The notes beneath the pieces were generated by a model. That model searched no databases and was not told where the DNA came from. It worked only from the letters and a program-made list of their open reading frames with translations. A stretch of 64,000 nucleotides of DNA, taken from assembly GCF_050717515.1 (NCBI RefSeq), contig NZ_JBOITL010000039.1:1-64000 (forward strand). Direction: 5' to 3'. This document shows positions 34,675 through 42,701 of this stretch, one piece after another. Source of the stretch: Clostridium_AD sp050717515 (lineage in GTDB: Bacteria; Bacillota; Clostridia; Clostridiales; Clostridiaceae). The translations under genes were made by a program, and so were the position numbers. Numbering within the stretch: position 1 is the first letter of the stretch; each line of letters starts with the position of its first letter.

Positions 34675-35652
34675 TTATATCCAGACATAACCATTAACAT
34701 TTAAATATTCTTCAAGAGCATCTAGTTGCGCCTCTGTTCCAGTAACTGTGTAAGTTTCGGTAGCCATTACTTCTGCTTCTTCACGGGTCTCTACTGAGCG
34801 CGGACTTGGTGTAACAACTTTTGACTTTTCTATAGCTTCCCATGCTGTTACATCAGAAGATCTTCTTGCATTTAGTGCATCCTGTCTCTCTTTGTAAATT
34901 TTCTTATCTTCTTCAAGCTTGGCCGCTCTTTCAACTTTCCTTGCTTCTATTTCTAATTTTTCAGCCTCTGCTTCTTCAGCCTTAATTTTAGTTTGTTCAG
35001 CATTTTCATTAATCATTTTAATTAAGCTATTAACGTCTTCACCATCACTGAGCAATGACAAGTACAAATTATTTAGAAGAGTAACACCATATTGAGAGTT
35101 AGCAAGTTCGACCTTTGATTTTATTAACTCAATGTTGGCTTCCTCTACATTTTGCAAAGATAATAATATATCTGCTTGCTTGGTTAGATCCACAGTAATA
35201 TCTTTTATCTTGGGGCCTTTGTTTAACATCTGTTCCGTAATTACCAACTGACTATAATATTTGTATTCCAAGAACCTTTCATCAGTTAAGGTGTTTATAA
35301 TTGTTTGAATTTCAGCTCTCTTATTCGCTATCCTAGTAACCTCAAAGGCATCAGCCTGGATATTTATTGGATCTATAACAGTATCAAATTTATCACTTAG
35401 CTTTTTACATTGCTCCTCAAACTTTGTGATATCTTCAGTTAATAATGCTTTAGTTTTTATCTTAAAATCATTTAAGGATTTTTTACCCTTTCTAAGTTCC
35501 GTAATAGTCTTTTTACACTCTTTTACTGTGTCCTCGGTAAATACTAAACCACTATATTTCTTAAGTGTTACATCAAGCTGTGCATCTATTTCAGTGTAGT
35601 TAAAAGTAACTACTGCAGGTGTGGTTTGCGATACTAATGCTAATTCTTTCAT
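34675..35652 (-). CDS. DUF1351 phage protein
   Basis: The 325-residue protein is largely coiled coil. It has the DUF1351 N-terminus (VTFNYTEIDAQLDVTLKKYSGLVFTEDTVKECKKTITELRKGKKSL, shortened here to its recognisable parts VTFNYTEID and ELRKGKKSLNDFK). A long alanine/glutamate coiled coil lies at residues 225-270. The C-terminus carries TETYTVTGTEAQLDALEEYL. DUF1351 proteins are encoded in early phage operons with recombination genes; the function is unknown. Confidence 0.8.
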   Translation of the reverse strand: MKELALVSQTTPAVVTFNYTEIDAQLDVTLKKYSGLVFTEDTVKECKKTITELRKGKKSLNDFKIKTKALLTEDITKFEEQCKKLSDKFDTVIDPINIQADAFEVTRIANKRAEIQTIINTLTDERFLEYKYYSQLVITEQMLNKGPKIKDITVDLTKQADILLSLQNVEEANIELIKSKVELANSQYGVTLLNNLYLSLLSDGEDVNSLIKMINENAEQTKIKAEEAEAEKLEIEARKVERAAKLEEDKKIYKERQDALNARRSSDVTAWEAIEKSKVVTPSPRSVETREEAEVMATETYTVTGTEAQLDALEEYLNVNGYVWI

Positions 35653-35711
35653 TAATTTTCCTCCCTTATATATGAATTTGTAGTCTCATCAAAAATCCAA
35701 ATTGTTTCCAT
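35652..35711 (-). CDS. Very small ORF METIWIF... (19 aa)
   Basis: The ORF begins METIWIFDETTNSYIREEN. It overlaps the upstream 44-codon ORF (TGATG) and the downstream DUF1351 start (TAATG), and has GAGGAGG correctly spaced. Its end contains the GGGAGG site of the next gene. It may be a translated micropeptide or mainly a device to couple translation. Support is from spacing only. Confidence 0.45.
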   Translation of the reverse strand: METIWIFDETTNSYIREEN

Positions 35712-35845
35712 CACTTTACCTCCTCTAAGACCTTTGTAATTATTATGATTGAGTCATTAATGTAGCTATCTCCTGAATTAGGTTCATCAACAGATCTTAG
35801 ATTCATTAGTACTTCTTCAAGTGCTTGTCTATATTTCTCCTTCAT
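35711..35845 (-). CDS. Small helical phage protein (44 aa)
   Basis: The ORF begins MKEKYRQALEEVLMNLRSVD and ends ITKVLEEVK, an amphipathic helical protein. An AAGGAAGTGA site lies about ten bases upstream of the ATG. Together with the overlapping 19-codon ORF it fills the gap before the DUF1351 gene. No family is recognised. Confidence 0.55.
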   Translation of the reverse strand: MKEKYRQALEEVLMNLRSVDEPNSGDSYINDSIIIITKVLEEVK

Positions 35846-35921
35846 CTATACAATTTCACTTCCTTTTGATATAATGTTATTGAAATGTTTTACTTTAGGG
35901 TCCTCGCCAAAGGACTCTTTT

Positions 35922-36104
35922 TTATGCGCATTTTCTGAATACCTCTACACACCTAACCGCAATATCCAATACATAATTTAAGCTTGTGTGCTTTTTAAAG
36001 CTAACTCTATTGAACTTTAAATCATCTGTTATTATCTCTGCTATTACTGCAAACTCTGTATTACTAAGATGTCCAACTCTATTTTCTAATGCTTTTCTTA
36101 GCAT
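35922..36104 (-). CDS. Unidentified small phage protein (60 aa)
   Basis: The 60-residue protein starts MLRKALENRVGHLSNTEFAV. A GGGAAGGAGA ribosome binding site lies inside the 3' end of the upstream 63-codon gene, which it overlaps by 26 bases. It is helical, with no known motif. It belongs to the series of small early genes after the sigma factor. Confidence 0.55.
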   Translation of the reverse strand: MLRKALENRVGHLSNTEFAVIAEIITDDLKFNRVSFKKHTSLNYVLDIAVRCVEVFRKCA

Positions 36105-36270
36105 GTTTTCTCCTTCCCTTTCGCTTTTTTCTTATATCAAAGTCGAATACTTCTACATACAGATAGTCTCTAAATACTTCCGCTATACAATTAGGAATTA
36201 ATCTATATTTTTCTACTAACCTAAATCTTTCTTTAACATTCTTGAAAGGAACAACTTCAATGAGTTGCAT
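36079..36270 (-). CDS. Small basic phage protein (63 aa)
   Basis: The N-terminal two thirds (MQLIEVVPFKNVKERFRLVE, then NCIAEVFRDYLYVEVFDFD) is followed by a strongly basic tail (RKKRKGRRKHAKKSIRK), which suggests nucleic acid binding. The GGAGGAC ribosome binding site is formed by the last codons of the upstream cysteine-rich gene. No family is recognised. Confidence 0.55.
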   Translation of the reverse strand: MQLIEVVPFKNVKERFRLVEKYRLIPNCIAEVFRDYLYVEVFDFDIRKKRKGRRKHAKKSIRK

Positions 36271-36276
36271 TTTTGT

Positions 36277-36432
36277 TTAGTCCTCCTTCATCAAATCTTT
36301 GCTAGCATCTAGAAATTGATTTTCAAAGTTCTTCTTTACAAATTGGATCTCTGCACATTTACTACAAGGTTCCAGAGTAACTTTTTTATGCGCATGGACA
36401 CACTCTTCGCATCTAGTTCTTCCAAGTGTCAT
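36277..36432 (-). CDS. Small zinc-binding-type phage protein (51 aa)
   Basis: The ORF begins MTLGRTRCEECVHAHKKVTL. It contains two CxxC pairs (CEEC and CSKC) spaced as in a zinc ribbon, plus histidines. GAGGTGAG precedes the ATG, which lies next to the stop of the sigma factor gene. It is probably a DNA- or protein-binding accessory factor. No specific family is recognised. Confidence 0.6.
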   Translation of the reverse strand: MTLGRTRCEECVHAHKKVTLEPCSKCAEIQFVKKNFENQFLDASKDLMKED

Positions 36433-37020
36433 TTAACTCACCTCTTTCAATATAATTTTAAGTGAGGCTTTTGCTCTTGCTATTCTTCTACTCACAGTCA
36501 TCTGAGTTGTCCCAAGCATTTCTGCAATCTGCGTTTGTGAAAGTCCAGTTGATAGTTGAATCTTGAAAGCCTGTCTATCTTTTTTATTTAATTTGTTCAA
36601 GGCTTCATCAACCCAAAAGCTTGTAAAATCTTGCTCAGAACTAAGACTCTGGCCCAATGTTATGTCTATGCCTTCACTGTGGGCTATTACTTGACTAAAA
36701 CTGTCGCAGTACACTGTTTTCTTTGCTAAGATATCTTTCCTTTGTGTTCTAATAGTATTTTCAAAATCTCGACAATGCCTTAATATCATGCCATGTGCCA
36801 CCGCTCCAAAGTATGTGGAGAACATAGCTTTTTCTAAATCTATATTTTTCATTGCGTGAGCAAATGCCTGGTTAACTATTGCTAAAACCTCTTCTTGATC
36901 CATATTCATGCATTTATATTTTTTAGCTATAGTACAAACTAAACCTAGATTTTCATTGTAAAAATCGTCTCCCGCTCTTTTATTTCCGTTTTTAAATTGT
37001 TGGATAAGTTCCTCTTGCAT
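36433..37020 (-). CDS. Phage sigma-70 family RNA polymerase sigma factor
   Basis: The 195-residue protein has sigma region 2 features (ENLGLVCTIAKKYKCMNMDQEEVLAIVNQAFAHAMKNID is the -10 binding region, recognisable by the GLVCTIAKKY start and FSTYFGAVAHGMI end). It also has a region 4 helix-turn-helix, LSQTQIAEMLGTTQMTVSRRIARA. It lacks regions 1 and 3, as many ECF- or phage-type sigma factors do. It lies in the early operon and may direct host polymerase to phage promoters. The start has TTAGGAGGC. Confidence 0.82.
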   Translation of the reverse strand: MQEELIQQFKNGNKRAGDDFYNENLGLVCTIAKKYKCMNMDQEEVLAIVNQAFAHAMKNIDLEKAMFSTYFGAVAHGMILRHCRDFENTIRTQRKDILAKKTVYCDSFSQVIAHSEGIDITLGQSLSSEQDFTSFWVDEALNKLNKKDRQAFKIQLSTGLSQTQIAEMLGTTQMTVSRRIARAKASLKIILKEVS

Positions 37021-37044
37021 TTTAATCAGCCTCCTAATTTTTAC

Positions 37045-37836
37045 TTATGCAGTTTTATATTTAATTGCCATTTCTTTTACTATTGCCACGTAACCCTCAA
37101 TTAGCTTCTTATCTTCTGCTATAACATCCAACACTGTGAGCTTGTCTCTCTTGGACTTACAAATACCTTCATCAGCCATCCTTCTTCTCTTATTGGTAAG
37201 CCTCGTTTTAACATCAACTCCAAATCTTTCGCATAAGGATTTATAACTTTCTTCCCTTATAACCCTAATGTGGTCATATCCGCCTGCACCCAATGCCATT
37301 TTATTTATTAATGCAGATGTATCTGGTCTCCAGGAATTAGGACTTAAAGTAATAACATCCCTAATCCCTTGTAGGTCTTGCTTTACTGCTGCCGATTCTG
37401 CTTTTGCTTCTAAAGCATTATGATTAACCTCATTAAGTTGTTCTCTTAATTTCTTTTGTTCCAGTTCCATGTTTATAAGTAGTTGGAGCTGCGGAGATAA
37501 TTCTTGTATAGGTGCTTGTACCTGCATTTTCATTTCTTCAAATCTAGTAACATATTCCGCAGTGAAAAGTATTCCTTTTGCTCCAGTCATTTTATTAGCT
37601 ACCATGTCACATCCTTTTTTAGTTAATAGATAACAAGGCTGTTCTTTATTTTGAGAATTTAAGTAAACATCTTCAATGAAGAAATCGGAGTATCCAAAAT
37701 TGGATTGTCCTAAAATTACCATATAGCCTCTTATATCTCTAAGAAGATGTGGGTGTTCCTTACCTGTCACTTCTGCAACTTCCCTGCTGTCAGTTACGAA
37801 TTGTCCGTTTTTATTTAATATTGTTAGATTATGCAT
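37045..37836 (-). CDS. Rha-family phage antirepressor with ORF6C domain
   Basis: The N-terminal ~100 residues are a Rha domain: VTDSREVAEVTGKEHPHLLRDIRG, then QPCYLLTKKGCDMVANKMTG and ILFTAEYVTRFEEM. A coiled-coil linker (PQLQLLINMELEQKKLREQL) leads to a C-terminal ORF6C-like domain (HIRVIREESYKSLCERFGVDVKTRL). Such proteins interfere with repressor function. The ATG at 37836 is chosen because AAGGAGG lies eight bases upstream; an in-frame TTG six codons earlier sits on the ribosome binding site. Confidence 0.87.
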   Translation of the reverse strand: MHNLTILNKNGQFVTDSREVAEVTGKEHPHLLRDIRGYMVILGQSNFGYSDFFIEDVYLNSQNKEQPCYLLTKKGCDMVANKMTGAKGILFTAEYVTRFEEMKMQVQAPIQELSPQLQLLINMELEQKKLREQLNEVNHNALEAKAESAAVKQDLQGIRDVITLSPNSWRPDTSALINKMALGAGGYDHIRVIREESYKSLCERFGVDVKTRLTNKRRRMADEGICKSKRDKLTVLDVIAEDKKLIEGYVAIVKEMAIKYKTA

Positions 37837-37968
37837 TAGCTTGACCTCCTTCAATTTTATTTACCCTCTGCTGGGGCTTGTACACCATATGGGGTGCAAT
37901 ATAATTTAGGTATGTATTTGATATTTGTTTAGATAGGTATGTTGCTTGCTTTATATCTTTGGATTGAT

Positions 37969-38130
37969 TTAACTAATATTTTCTTTTATTTCTTTTTTAT
38001 CAAGTTCTGAAATTAAATGTTCCAGTTCTTCTGGCGTTAGTTTTTCTGCTATTATGTCTGCCAATACCTCTGCATATTTTTTTTCCAAAATGGTCATATC
38101 TTTTGGAAGGATTAACGTTACTACACTCAT
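37969..38130 (-). CDS. Small helical early protein (53 aa)
   Basis: The ORF begins MSVVTLILPKDMTILEKKYA and contains EKLTPEELEHLISELDKK, an acidic amphipathic helix pair. AGGAGTTATAAA precedes the ATG. It lies between the Cro-like gene and the Rha gene. The function is unknown; a recombination directionality or regulatory factor is one possibility, because such small proteins often lie here. Confidence 0.55.
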   Translation of the reverse strand: MSVVTLILPKDMTILEKKYAEVLADIIAEKLTPEELEHLISELDKKEIKENIS

Positions 38131-38173
38131 ATTTTATAACTCCTAAAAATAATATTAGTTTATAATATGTTGA

Positions 38174-38248
38174 TTAAGAATTTTTGGTTACAATCTTCTC
38201 TTTGCCTTTACTCTTATCTTTCTTTATTTTAAGAATTACCCTTGTCAT
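38174..38248 (-). CDS. Very small basic ORF (24 aa)
   Basis: The ORF begins MTRVILKIKKDKSKGKEKIV, highly basic. A GCGAGGT site lies eight bases upstream of the ATG, within 20 bases of the Cro-like stop. Its length makes it uncertain, but the ribosome binding site and compact spacing support translation. Confidence 0.45.
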   Translation of the reverse strand: MTRVILKIKKDKSKGKEKIVTKNS

Positions 38249-38264
38249 ATAAATAACCTCGCTT

Positions 38265-38453
38265 TCAAATTAGATTTTCAATTTTTTCACCCAAAGCATC
38301 TACAATTTTCATTACCGTATCTATCCTTGGATTCTCTGCTTTTCCACTTATTATGTCGTGCAGAGTTGAATAGGCTATTTGACTTTTTATGGATAGCTTG
38401 TACAATGTTAATCCTTGCTCCTGCATTTTTTGTTTAACTTTTTTTGTATTCAA
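38265..38453 (-). CDS. Cro-like XRE-family repressor
   Basis: The 62-residue protein starts at a TTG (38453) with GGCGGTGAC upstream; a longer ATG frame from 38510 covers the promoter region. It is a single XRE helix-turn-helix: LTLYKLSIKSQIAYSTLHDIISGKAENPRIDTVMKIVDALG is the full fold, in which YKLS and STLHDI are the recognition part. It is divergent from the CI-like gene and first in the early lytic operon, the position of Cro. Confidence 0.82.
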   Translation of the reverse strand: MNTKKVKQKMQEQGLTLYKLSIKSQIAYSTLHDIISGKAENPRIDTVMKIVDALGEKIENLI

Positions 38454-38609
38454 GTTGTCACCGCCTTCTTTTTTTATCGCTTTACCGTTTACAATTTGAT
38501 TGTATATCACTTTGGCGATAATAAAAAACGGTTTTTTTGACCTTATACACCCATCTGATTTAAATAAGTTGAGAATACTTCCATTTCCTTCAAAATTCTT
38601 AGTATTTCT

Positions 38610-38695
38610 TATCGGTTTACGGATTATTTTATTTTTTAATTGTCGGTTTTCCGTTTTAATTTTCCCTTTACTAATTATCTGTTTACCGATACAAT
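38610..38695 (+). promoter_or_regulatory. CI-gene promoter with three operator-like sites
   Basis: A -35 TTTACT (38667-38672) and -10 TACAAT (38690-38695) are separated by 17 bp, 32 bp before the CI-like ATG. Three related sites lie here: TATCGGTTTACGG (38610-38622), TGTCGGTTTTCCG (38641-38653), and, inverted, CTGTTTACCGATA (38679-38691). The last overlaps the promoter. They look like binding sites shared by the CI-like and Cro-like proteins. Confidence 0.62.
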
Positions 38696-38726
38696 ATACA
38701 TAATGAATATATTCGAGGAGGAAATT

Positions 38727-39098
38727 ATGAGCATATCAGAATTAGGACTAAATATAAAAAGAATTAGAGAACAACGTGGTTGGAATTTAAATAGGTTAAA
38801 ACAAGAAAGCGAAGTTGGGTATTCTACATTACATGACATTGAAAATGGTAATAGTCAAAATCTAAACTCTTCTACCCTTGAAAAGGTAGCTAAATCTCTG
38901 AGCATCTCTACCAATGAACTATTAGGAATTGATGTAATAGAATATACAGTTACTGATCTAGAAGAAACATTAAAAATGATATTACAATCAGACGAATTGG
39001 AGTTAGAAGGAACATTGGTTACTGCTGATGAAAAAGAAGACTTAAAAGATTTCTTTTATTTAGCTATAAGCAGTATAAAAAGAAGGAGGGAAAAATAA
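38727..39098 (+). CDS. CI-like prophage repressor (XRE family)
   Basis: The 123-residue protein starts at the ATG at 38727 (MSISELGLNIKRIREQRGWN) behind GAGGAGGAAA; upstream in-frame ATGs have no ribosome binding site. It has an N-terminal XRE helix-turn-helix (LNRLKQESEVGYSTLHDIEN) and a C-terminal helical domain without a LexA-type protease motif. It is the only rightward regulator, co-directional with the integrase and four bases from it, so lysogeny genes are co-transcribed. Confidence 0.83.
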   Translation: MSISELGLNIKRIREQRGWNLNRLKQESEVGYSTLHDIENGNSQNLNSSTLEKVAKSLSISTNELLGIDVIEYTVTDLEETLKMILQSDELELEGTLVTADEKEDLKDFFYLAISSIKRRREK

Positions 39099-39102
39099 GA
39101 AC

Positions 39103-40821
39103 ATGCAGACGATAGCAATTTATAGCAGAAAATCAAAGTTTACAGGCAAGGGAGATTCCATAGAGAATCAAATTGAAATGTGCAAACAGTATATAACTCA
39201 AAAGATGGGTAAGAATGTTGAATTTTCAATATTTGAAGACGAAGGATTTTCAGGGAGCACGTTAGAAAGACCTCAATTTAAAAAACTAATGAAAGATATA
39301 ATGGGAAAAAAAATAAATGCTTTGGTCTGCTATAGACTCGATAGGATTTCAAGGAATGTTGCGGATTTTTCTTCAACCCTTACTATACTACAAGAAAACA
39401 ATTGTGCATTCATAAGCATCAAAGAAGAGTTTGATACTACTTCACCAATGGGCAGAGCTATGATTTATATTGCTAGCGTTTTTGCTCAATTAGAGAGAGA
39501 AACAATTGCTGAAAGAGTTCGTGATAATATGCTTGAACTTGCAAAATCAGGTCGTTGGACAGGTGGTAAAATACCACTAGGATTTATTTCTGAAAGGATT
39601 AAATATACTGATGATATGGGGTTACAAAGAGAGTATTCAATATTAAAAATTAATAAAGAAGAAATGGACTTTGTTAAGTTTTTATATGAAAAATATTTAG
39701 AACGAGGAAGCTTACACAAATTAGAAGTATACATAACAGAAAATCAATTAAAGTCTAGAAATGGTATTATGTTCGAAAAATCTAGCTTGAAAATAATATT
39801 ACAAAATCCTATATACGTGAAATCTACAAAAGAAATAGTTGATTATTTGAAGAACAATAGCTGGATCGTTTATGGTGAAGCTGATAATATCCATTCACTT
39901 TTAACTTATAATAAAACAGAACAAAGTATTAAAAATGGAAAACATGCTAAAATCTTAAAATCTAAAGATGAAAGATTCGCAGCTGTAAGCAATATTGAAG
40001 GGGCTCTGGAACCCGAACTGTGGTTGAACGTTCAAAACCAATTCGATATTAATAGAGATAAGTTCCCACGCTTAGGGAAAACTCATAATGCCTTATTAGT
40101 TGGAAAATTGATGTGTGGTGAGTGTAAGAAATATATGCTAATACAACATGGTAGAGAATCTAAAGTTACCGGAGAAAAAGCGTTTTATTATACATGCTCA
40201 TTAAAAAGGAAATCTCATAAAAAACTATGCGATAATAGCAACGCCATAGCGAGTTATGTAGACTCTTTAGTAATTCAAAGTCTAAAATTACTATCTAAAT
40301 CCAAGACAGATTTTGTAAACCAGTTGAAAATTATATCAAAAAATAAAATAAAATCTAATCAGATTTTTATTGAAAAACATTCTTTAGAAAATTCTCTACT
40401 TGATAAAAAGAAACAAATTGATACTTTAGTCACAACATTATCTAAATGTGATGGCATAGAAGATATAATACTTGATAAAATAAAGAGTTTAAAAAGCGAT
40501 TGCTCTAAAATTGAAAACACAATTAATGATGCAGAAAATCGCACAAAAAAAGAAAGATTAAATAGTTTTAATCTAAACTTAATTGAATCGATGCTAAATA
40601 AGTGTGAGATGATAGACACCTTTCCTCGCAATGAACAGAAAATGATAATCGATATTTTAATCGACTGCATTTACTGGTATGGTACTGGCAATGGTAAAGG
40701 TAAAATCGTAATTAAATTTATTGGAACTGATGATGAAGATACTAATACTGTTGAAATATCAGAAGAAGACCTACGTCAGCAAATGTTGCAGTTTGGTTCA
40801 CATAGCATGACCTGTATCTAA
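39103..40821 (+). CDS. int: Large serine integrase of the prophage
   Basis: The 572-residue protein has a resolvase-type catalytic domain beginning TIAIYSRKSKF (catalytic Ser11), the conserved YRLDRISRN and LERETIAERVRDNM, a recombinase domain (residues about 160-300), a zinc-ribbon pair (CGECKKYML ... YYTCSLKRKSHKKLC) and a coiled coil (about 415-500). This layout is that of phage large serine integrases, which join attP to attB without host factors. The start is supported by GGAGGG. Its 3' end forms one arm of the attachment site and overlaps the truncated host oxidoreductase gene. Confidence 0.93.
   Translation: MQTIAIYSRKSKFTGKGDSIENQIEMCKQYITQKMGKNVEFSIFEDEGFSGSTLERPQFKKLMKDIMGKKINALVCYRLDRISRNVADFSSTLTILQENNCAFISIKEEFDTTSPMGRAMIYIASVFAQLERETIAERVRDNMLELAKSGRWTGGKIPLGFISERIKYTDDMGLQREYSILKINKEEMDFVKFLYEKYLERGSLHKLEVYITENQLKSRNGIMFEKSSLKIILQNPIYVKSTKEIVDYLKNNSWIVYGEADNIHSLLTYNKTEQSIKNGKHAKILKSKDERFAAVSNIEGALEPELWLNVQNQFDINRDKFPRLGKTHNALLVGKLMCGECKKYMLIQHGRESKVTGEKAFYYTCSLKRKSHKKLCDNSNAIASYVDSLVIQSLKLLSKSKTDFVNQLKIISKNKIKSNQIFIEKHSLENSLLDKKKQIDTLVTTLSKCDGIEDIILDKIKSLKSDCSKIENTINDAENRTKKERLNSFNLNLIESMLNKCEMIDTFPRNEQKMIIDILIDCIYWYGTGNGKGKIVIKFIGTDDEDTNTVEISEEDLRQQMLQFGSHSMTCI
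40785..40815. other. Prophage attachment junction next to int
   Basis: The host oxidoreductase frame reads into the integrase 3' end here. GTTGCAGTTTGGTTC (40785-40799) aligns with the arm ATCGCAGTTTAGTGT of the neighbouring 5.4-kb element. By that alignment the crossover core would be AGCATG (40804-40809), and host sequence resumes to the right. The matching second junction lies outside the window, so the core is a prediction. Confidence 0.6.
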
Positions 40822-41589
40822 AAGAATAATATTTTCTGCAAACTCTTTAAGCGCATACTGCTGACACACTTTTAGTTTGAGTTTTTCTAAATTTATATCT
40901 TCTTCCGGAACCTTTAAAACAACAACCCCGGTCTCATCCAATTGCTTTATAACATCATCCGCTAAAGAATCCTTAGCTAGCTTACAAGATCCGCTAAAAG
41001 CTCCATATACATCTTCTTCTCTTTCTCCTTTTAAATCTTCAATACCTGCTCTATAACTTATGCTTACTCTTGGCCCAAAAGATGGACATCTTAAAATACA
41101 CATTGAACATCCATTTCCATATTTTAAGCAGTTACCCATTGGCCCTGTGGAACCTGTAGTTTCTATAAATACATCTGCCTCCTCATATTTCCCATCTGAT
41201 AAATATATTCCTTTTATTCTATTGCCTTCTTTTTCAACATCCACTACTCTTGTTATCATATTTATTTCTATATCCATAGCTTTTAAATATTTTAAAACTG
41301 CTGGCTCAATCTTGTTTACATCGTAAAGCCAGGCATGTTTATGTCCTGGGAAATCAATGTTTTTATGTCTACTATTTTCATCTGTTAAATGTATTAAATC
41401 TCCAGCTCCTAGTGCTATCATTTCTTCTGATGCTGTATATCTTCCATTGTTTCTCATTATACCACCTACATTACCAAGTCCTAAAAGCATATCTGTTTTT
41501 TCATATAATACAACCCTAGCACCCGCTTTTTTTGCTGTGATTGCTGCGCTACACCCAGACCAACCACCACCAATTACAATAACCTTCAA
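40798..41589 (-). pseudogene. FAD-dependent oxidoreductase, 3' part displaced by the prophage
   Basis: The 263 residues start MKVIVIGGGWSGCSAAITAKKAG, a dinucleotide-binding GxGxxG fold, and include a cysteine group (CSMCILRCPSFGPRVS). The frame ends after LLDTGHAM at a TGA supplied by phage DNA. Relatives of this flavoprotein family are usually 400 residues or more, so the C-terminal part should be at the far prophage end. The ATG overlaps the stop of the upstream reductase gene by four bases, showing a two-gene operon. Excision could restore it. Confidence 0.82.
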
Positions 41590-42548
41590 AATATTCTCCT
41601 CCCCTCTAATACATATTTAGGTTCTGTCTGCATTTTGCAGAGTCTTCTTAATTTACGATCATTATTTTTTCTTGTGCAACAGCCACATATTCCTTCTCCA
41701 CAGCACATCTTTGCATTATTGCAACAAGAATATTCAATACTTTTATCTATATCTTCTACTGCCTTCATAAGTTCATAATTTAAAACGTCTGCAGCATCAC
41801 AGTGCACTAACTTAATATCATTATTACTGATTAAATCCTTCAATATATTATTAAATTCCTCTGTAATTCTGCCACGGCTTATAGTATTTACAAGTATAAC
41901 TTTTGAAGCATATTTTTCCATGTAATCATTAACAAAGCTATTTTTATAAGGTGAATTATCAAGCACAATTATAACTTCATTATTATTTGTATGCAAATGC
42001 TTAAGTGGAGGGATCATTGGTGCCTGCCCTATACCTCTTGCTACAATTAAGCATTTACTATTCTTAATCCTATTTATGTTTCTTAGTCCTAAAATACCAT
42101 TCCAAAATGGTGCTTTTATAAGTAGCTCTTCCCCTTCCTTTAACACATCTAAGGCTTTGGTTTTTGCTCCTTTAAGTTCTATAGCAATAGTTATAGTATT
42201 ATTTCTGGTATCAGTATCCATTATTGAGATTGGAGTATCAAACCTTGTATCTGTATCTGGGCGGCGAGCAAAAACATAACTTCCTGCATGAACCAATTCG
42301 CTTACCAATTTATCACTTGCTTCTAGGGTAAATATAATAATATTATCCTCAAATTTATCTTTCTCTATTATTTTGCAATAATAATATTTCCTACTTTCTT
42401 TAGCTTTGTAGTTGTTTGAAGCATAATCTTGATATATACATACTCCATTCCAATTACAACAATCACAAAAATTCTTACCTGCTAGTTGTGAACATAATAT
42501 ACAGTCTCCTGTTTCTGCCAGATGGCAAGGACATGCTCGAAACACCAA
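41586..42548 (-). pseudogene. PyrK-like FAD/NAD-binding reductase, 5' end displaced by a mobile element
   Basis: This is the main part of a ferredoxin-reductase-fold protein: cysteine-rich N-terminus (CPCHLAETGDCILCSQL, FCDCCNWNGVCIYQ), an FAD domain, an NAD-binding part (CLIVARGIGQAPMIPPLKHL) and a C-terminal [2Fe-2S] motif (CCGEGICGCC). Its first five residues (from a TTG) come from the inserted element. The true start and 17 codons lie at 47995-47945; joining them at TGTCCT gives an in-frame protein of about 330 residues. It probably transfers electrons between NAD(P)H and the partner flavoprotein. Confidence 0.85.
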
Positions 42549-42556
42549 ACTGCGAT
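42528..42556. other. Left attachment junction of the 5.4-kb element
   Basis: The core AGGACA is followed by TGCTCGAA and the arm ACACCAAACTGCGAT. To the left the sequence codes for host CHLAETGD (minus strand); to the right it belongs to the element. The arm is the inverted partner of the one at 47926-47940. Confidence 0.82.
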
Positions 42557-42647
42557 GCCCTAAAGCATTTTATACTGGTTCTATAATACAATTGTTTGAT
42601 TTTTATAGTAATTACAAAATATTCACAAAAAATCTTCACGAAAATCA

Positions 42648-42676
42648 TTGAATATATTGTAATTTTCCGTTAAAAT
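42648..42676 (+). promoter_or_regulatory. Sigma-A-type promoter for the PAP2 gene
   Basis: TTGAAT (42648-42653) and TAAAAT (42671-42676) are separated by exactly 17 bp and lie 25 bp before the TTG start, just after the element's left end. The cargo gene therefore has its own vegetative-type promoter. Confidence 0.65.
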
Positions 42677-42701
42677 AGTCTTTGAAGAGAGGACTGATTA
42701 C

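Larger units (their letters stand above)
1..40809. mobile_element. Prophage (siphovirus-type), left end outside window
   Basis: A continuous block of phage genes runs from the left edge to the 3' end of a large serine integrase. It contains immunity, replication, packaging, head and tail modules in standard order, nearly all on the minus strand. The right boundary is set by the integrase stop, which overlaps the truncated end of a host FAD-dependent oxidoreductase gene. No lysis genes are visible, so holin, endolysin and the other attachment site should lie to the left. The structural genes look intact, but the SNF2 helicase gene is frameshifted, so inducibility is uncertain. Confidence 0.93.
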
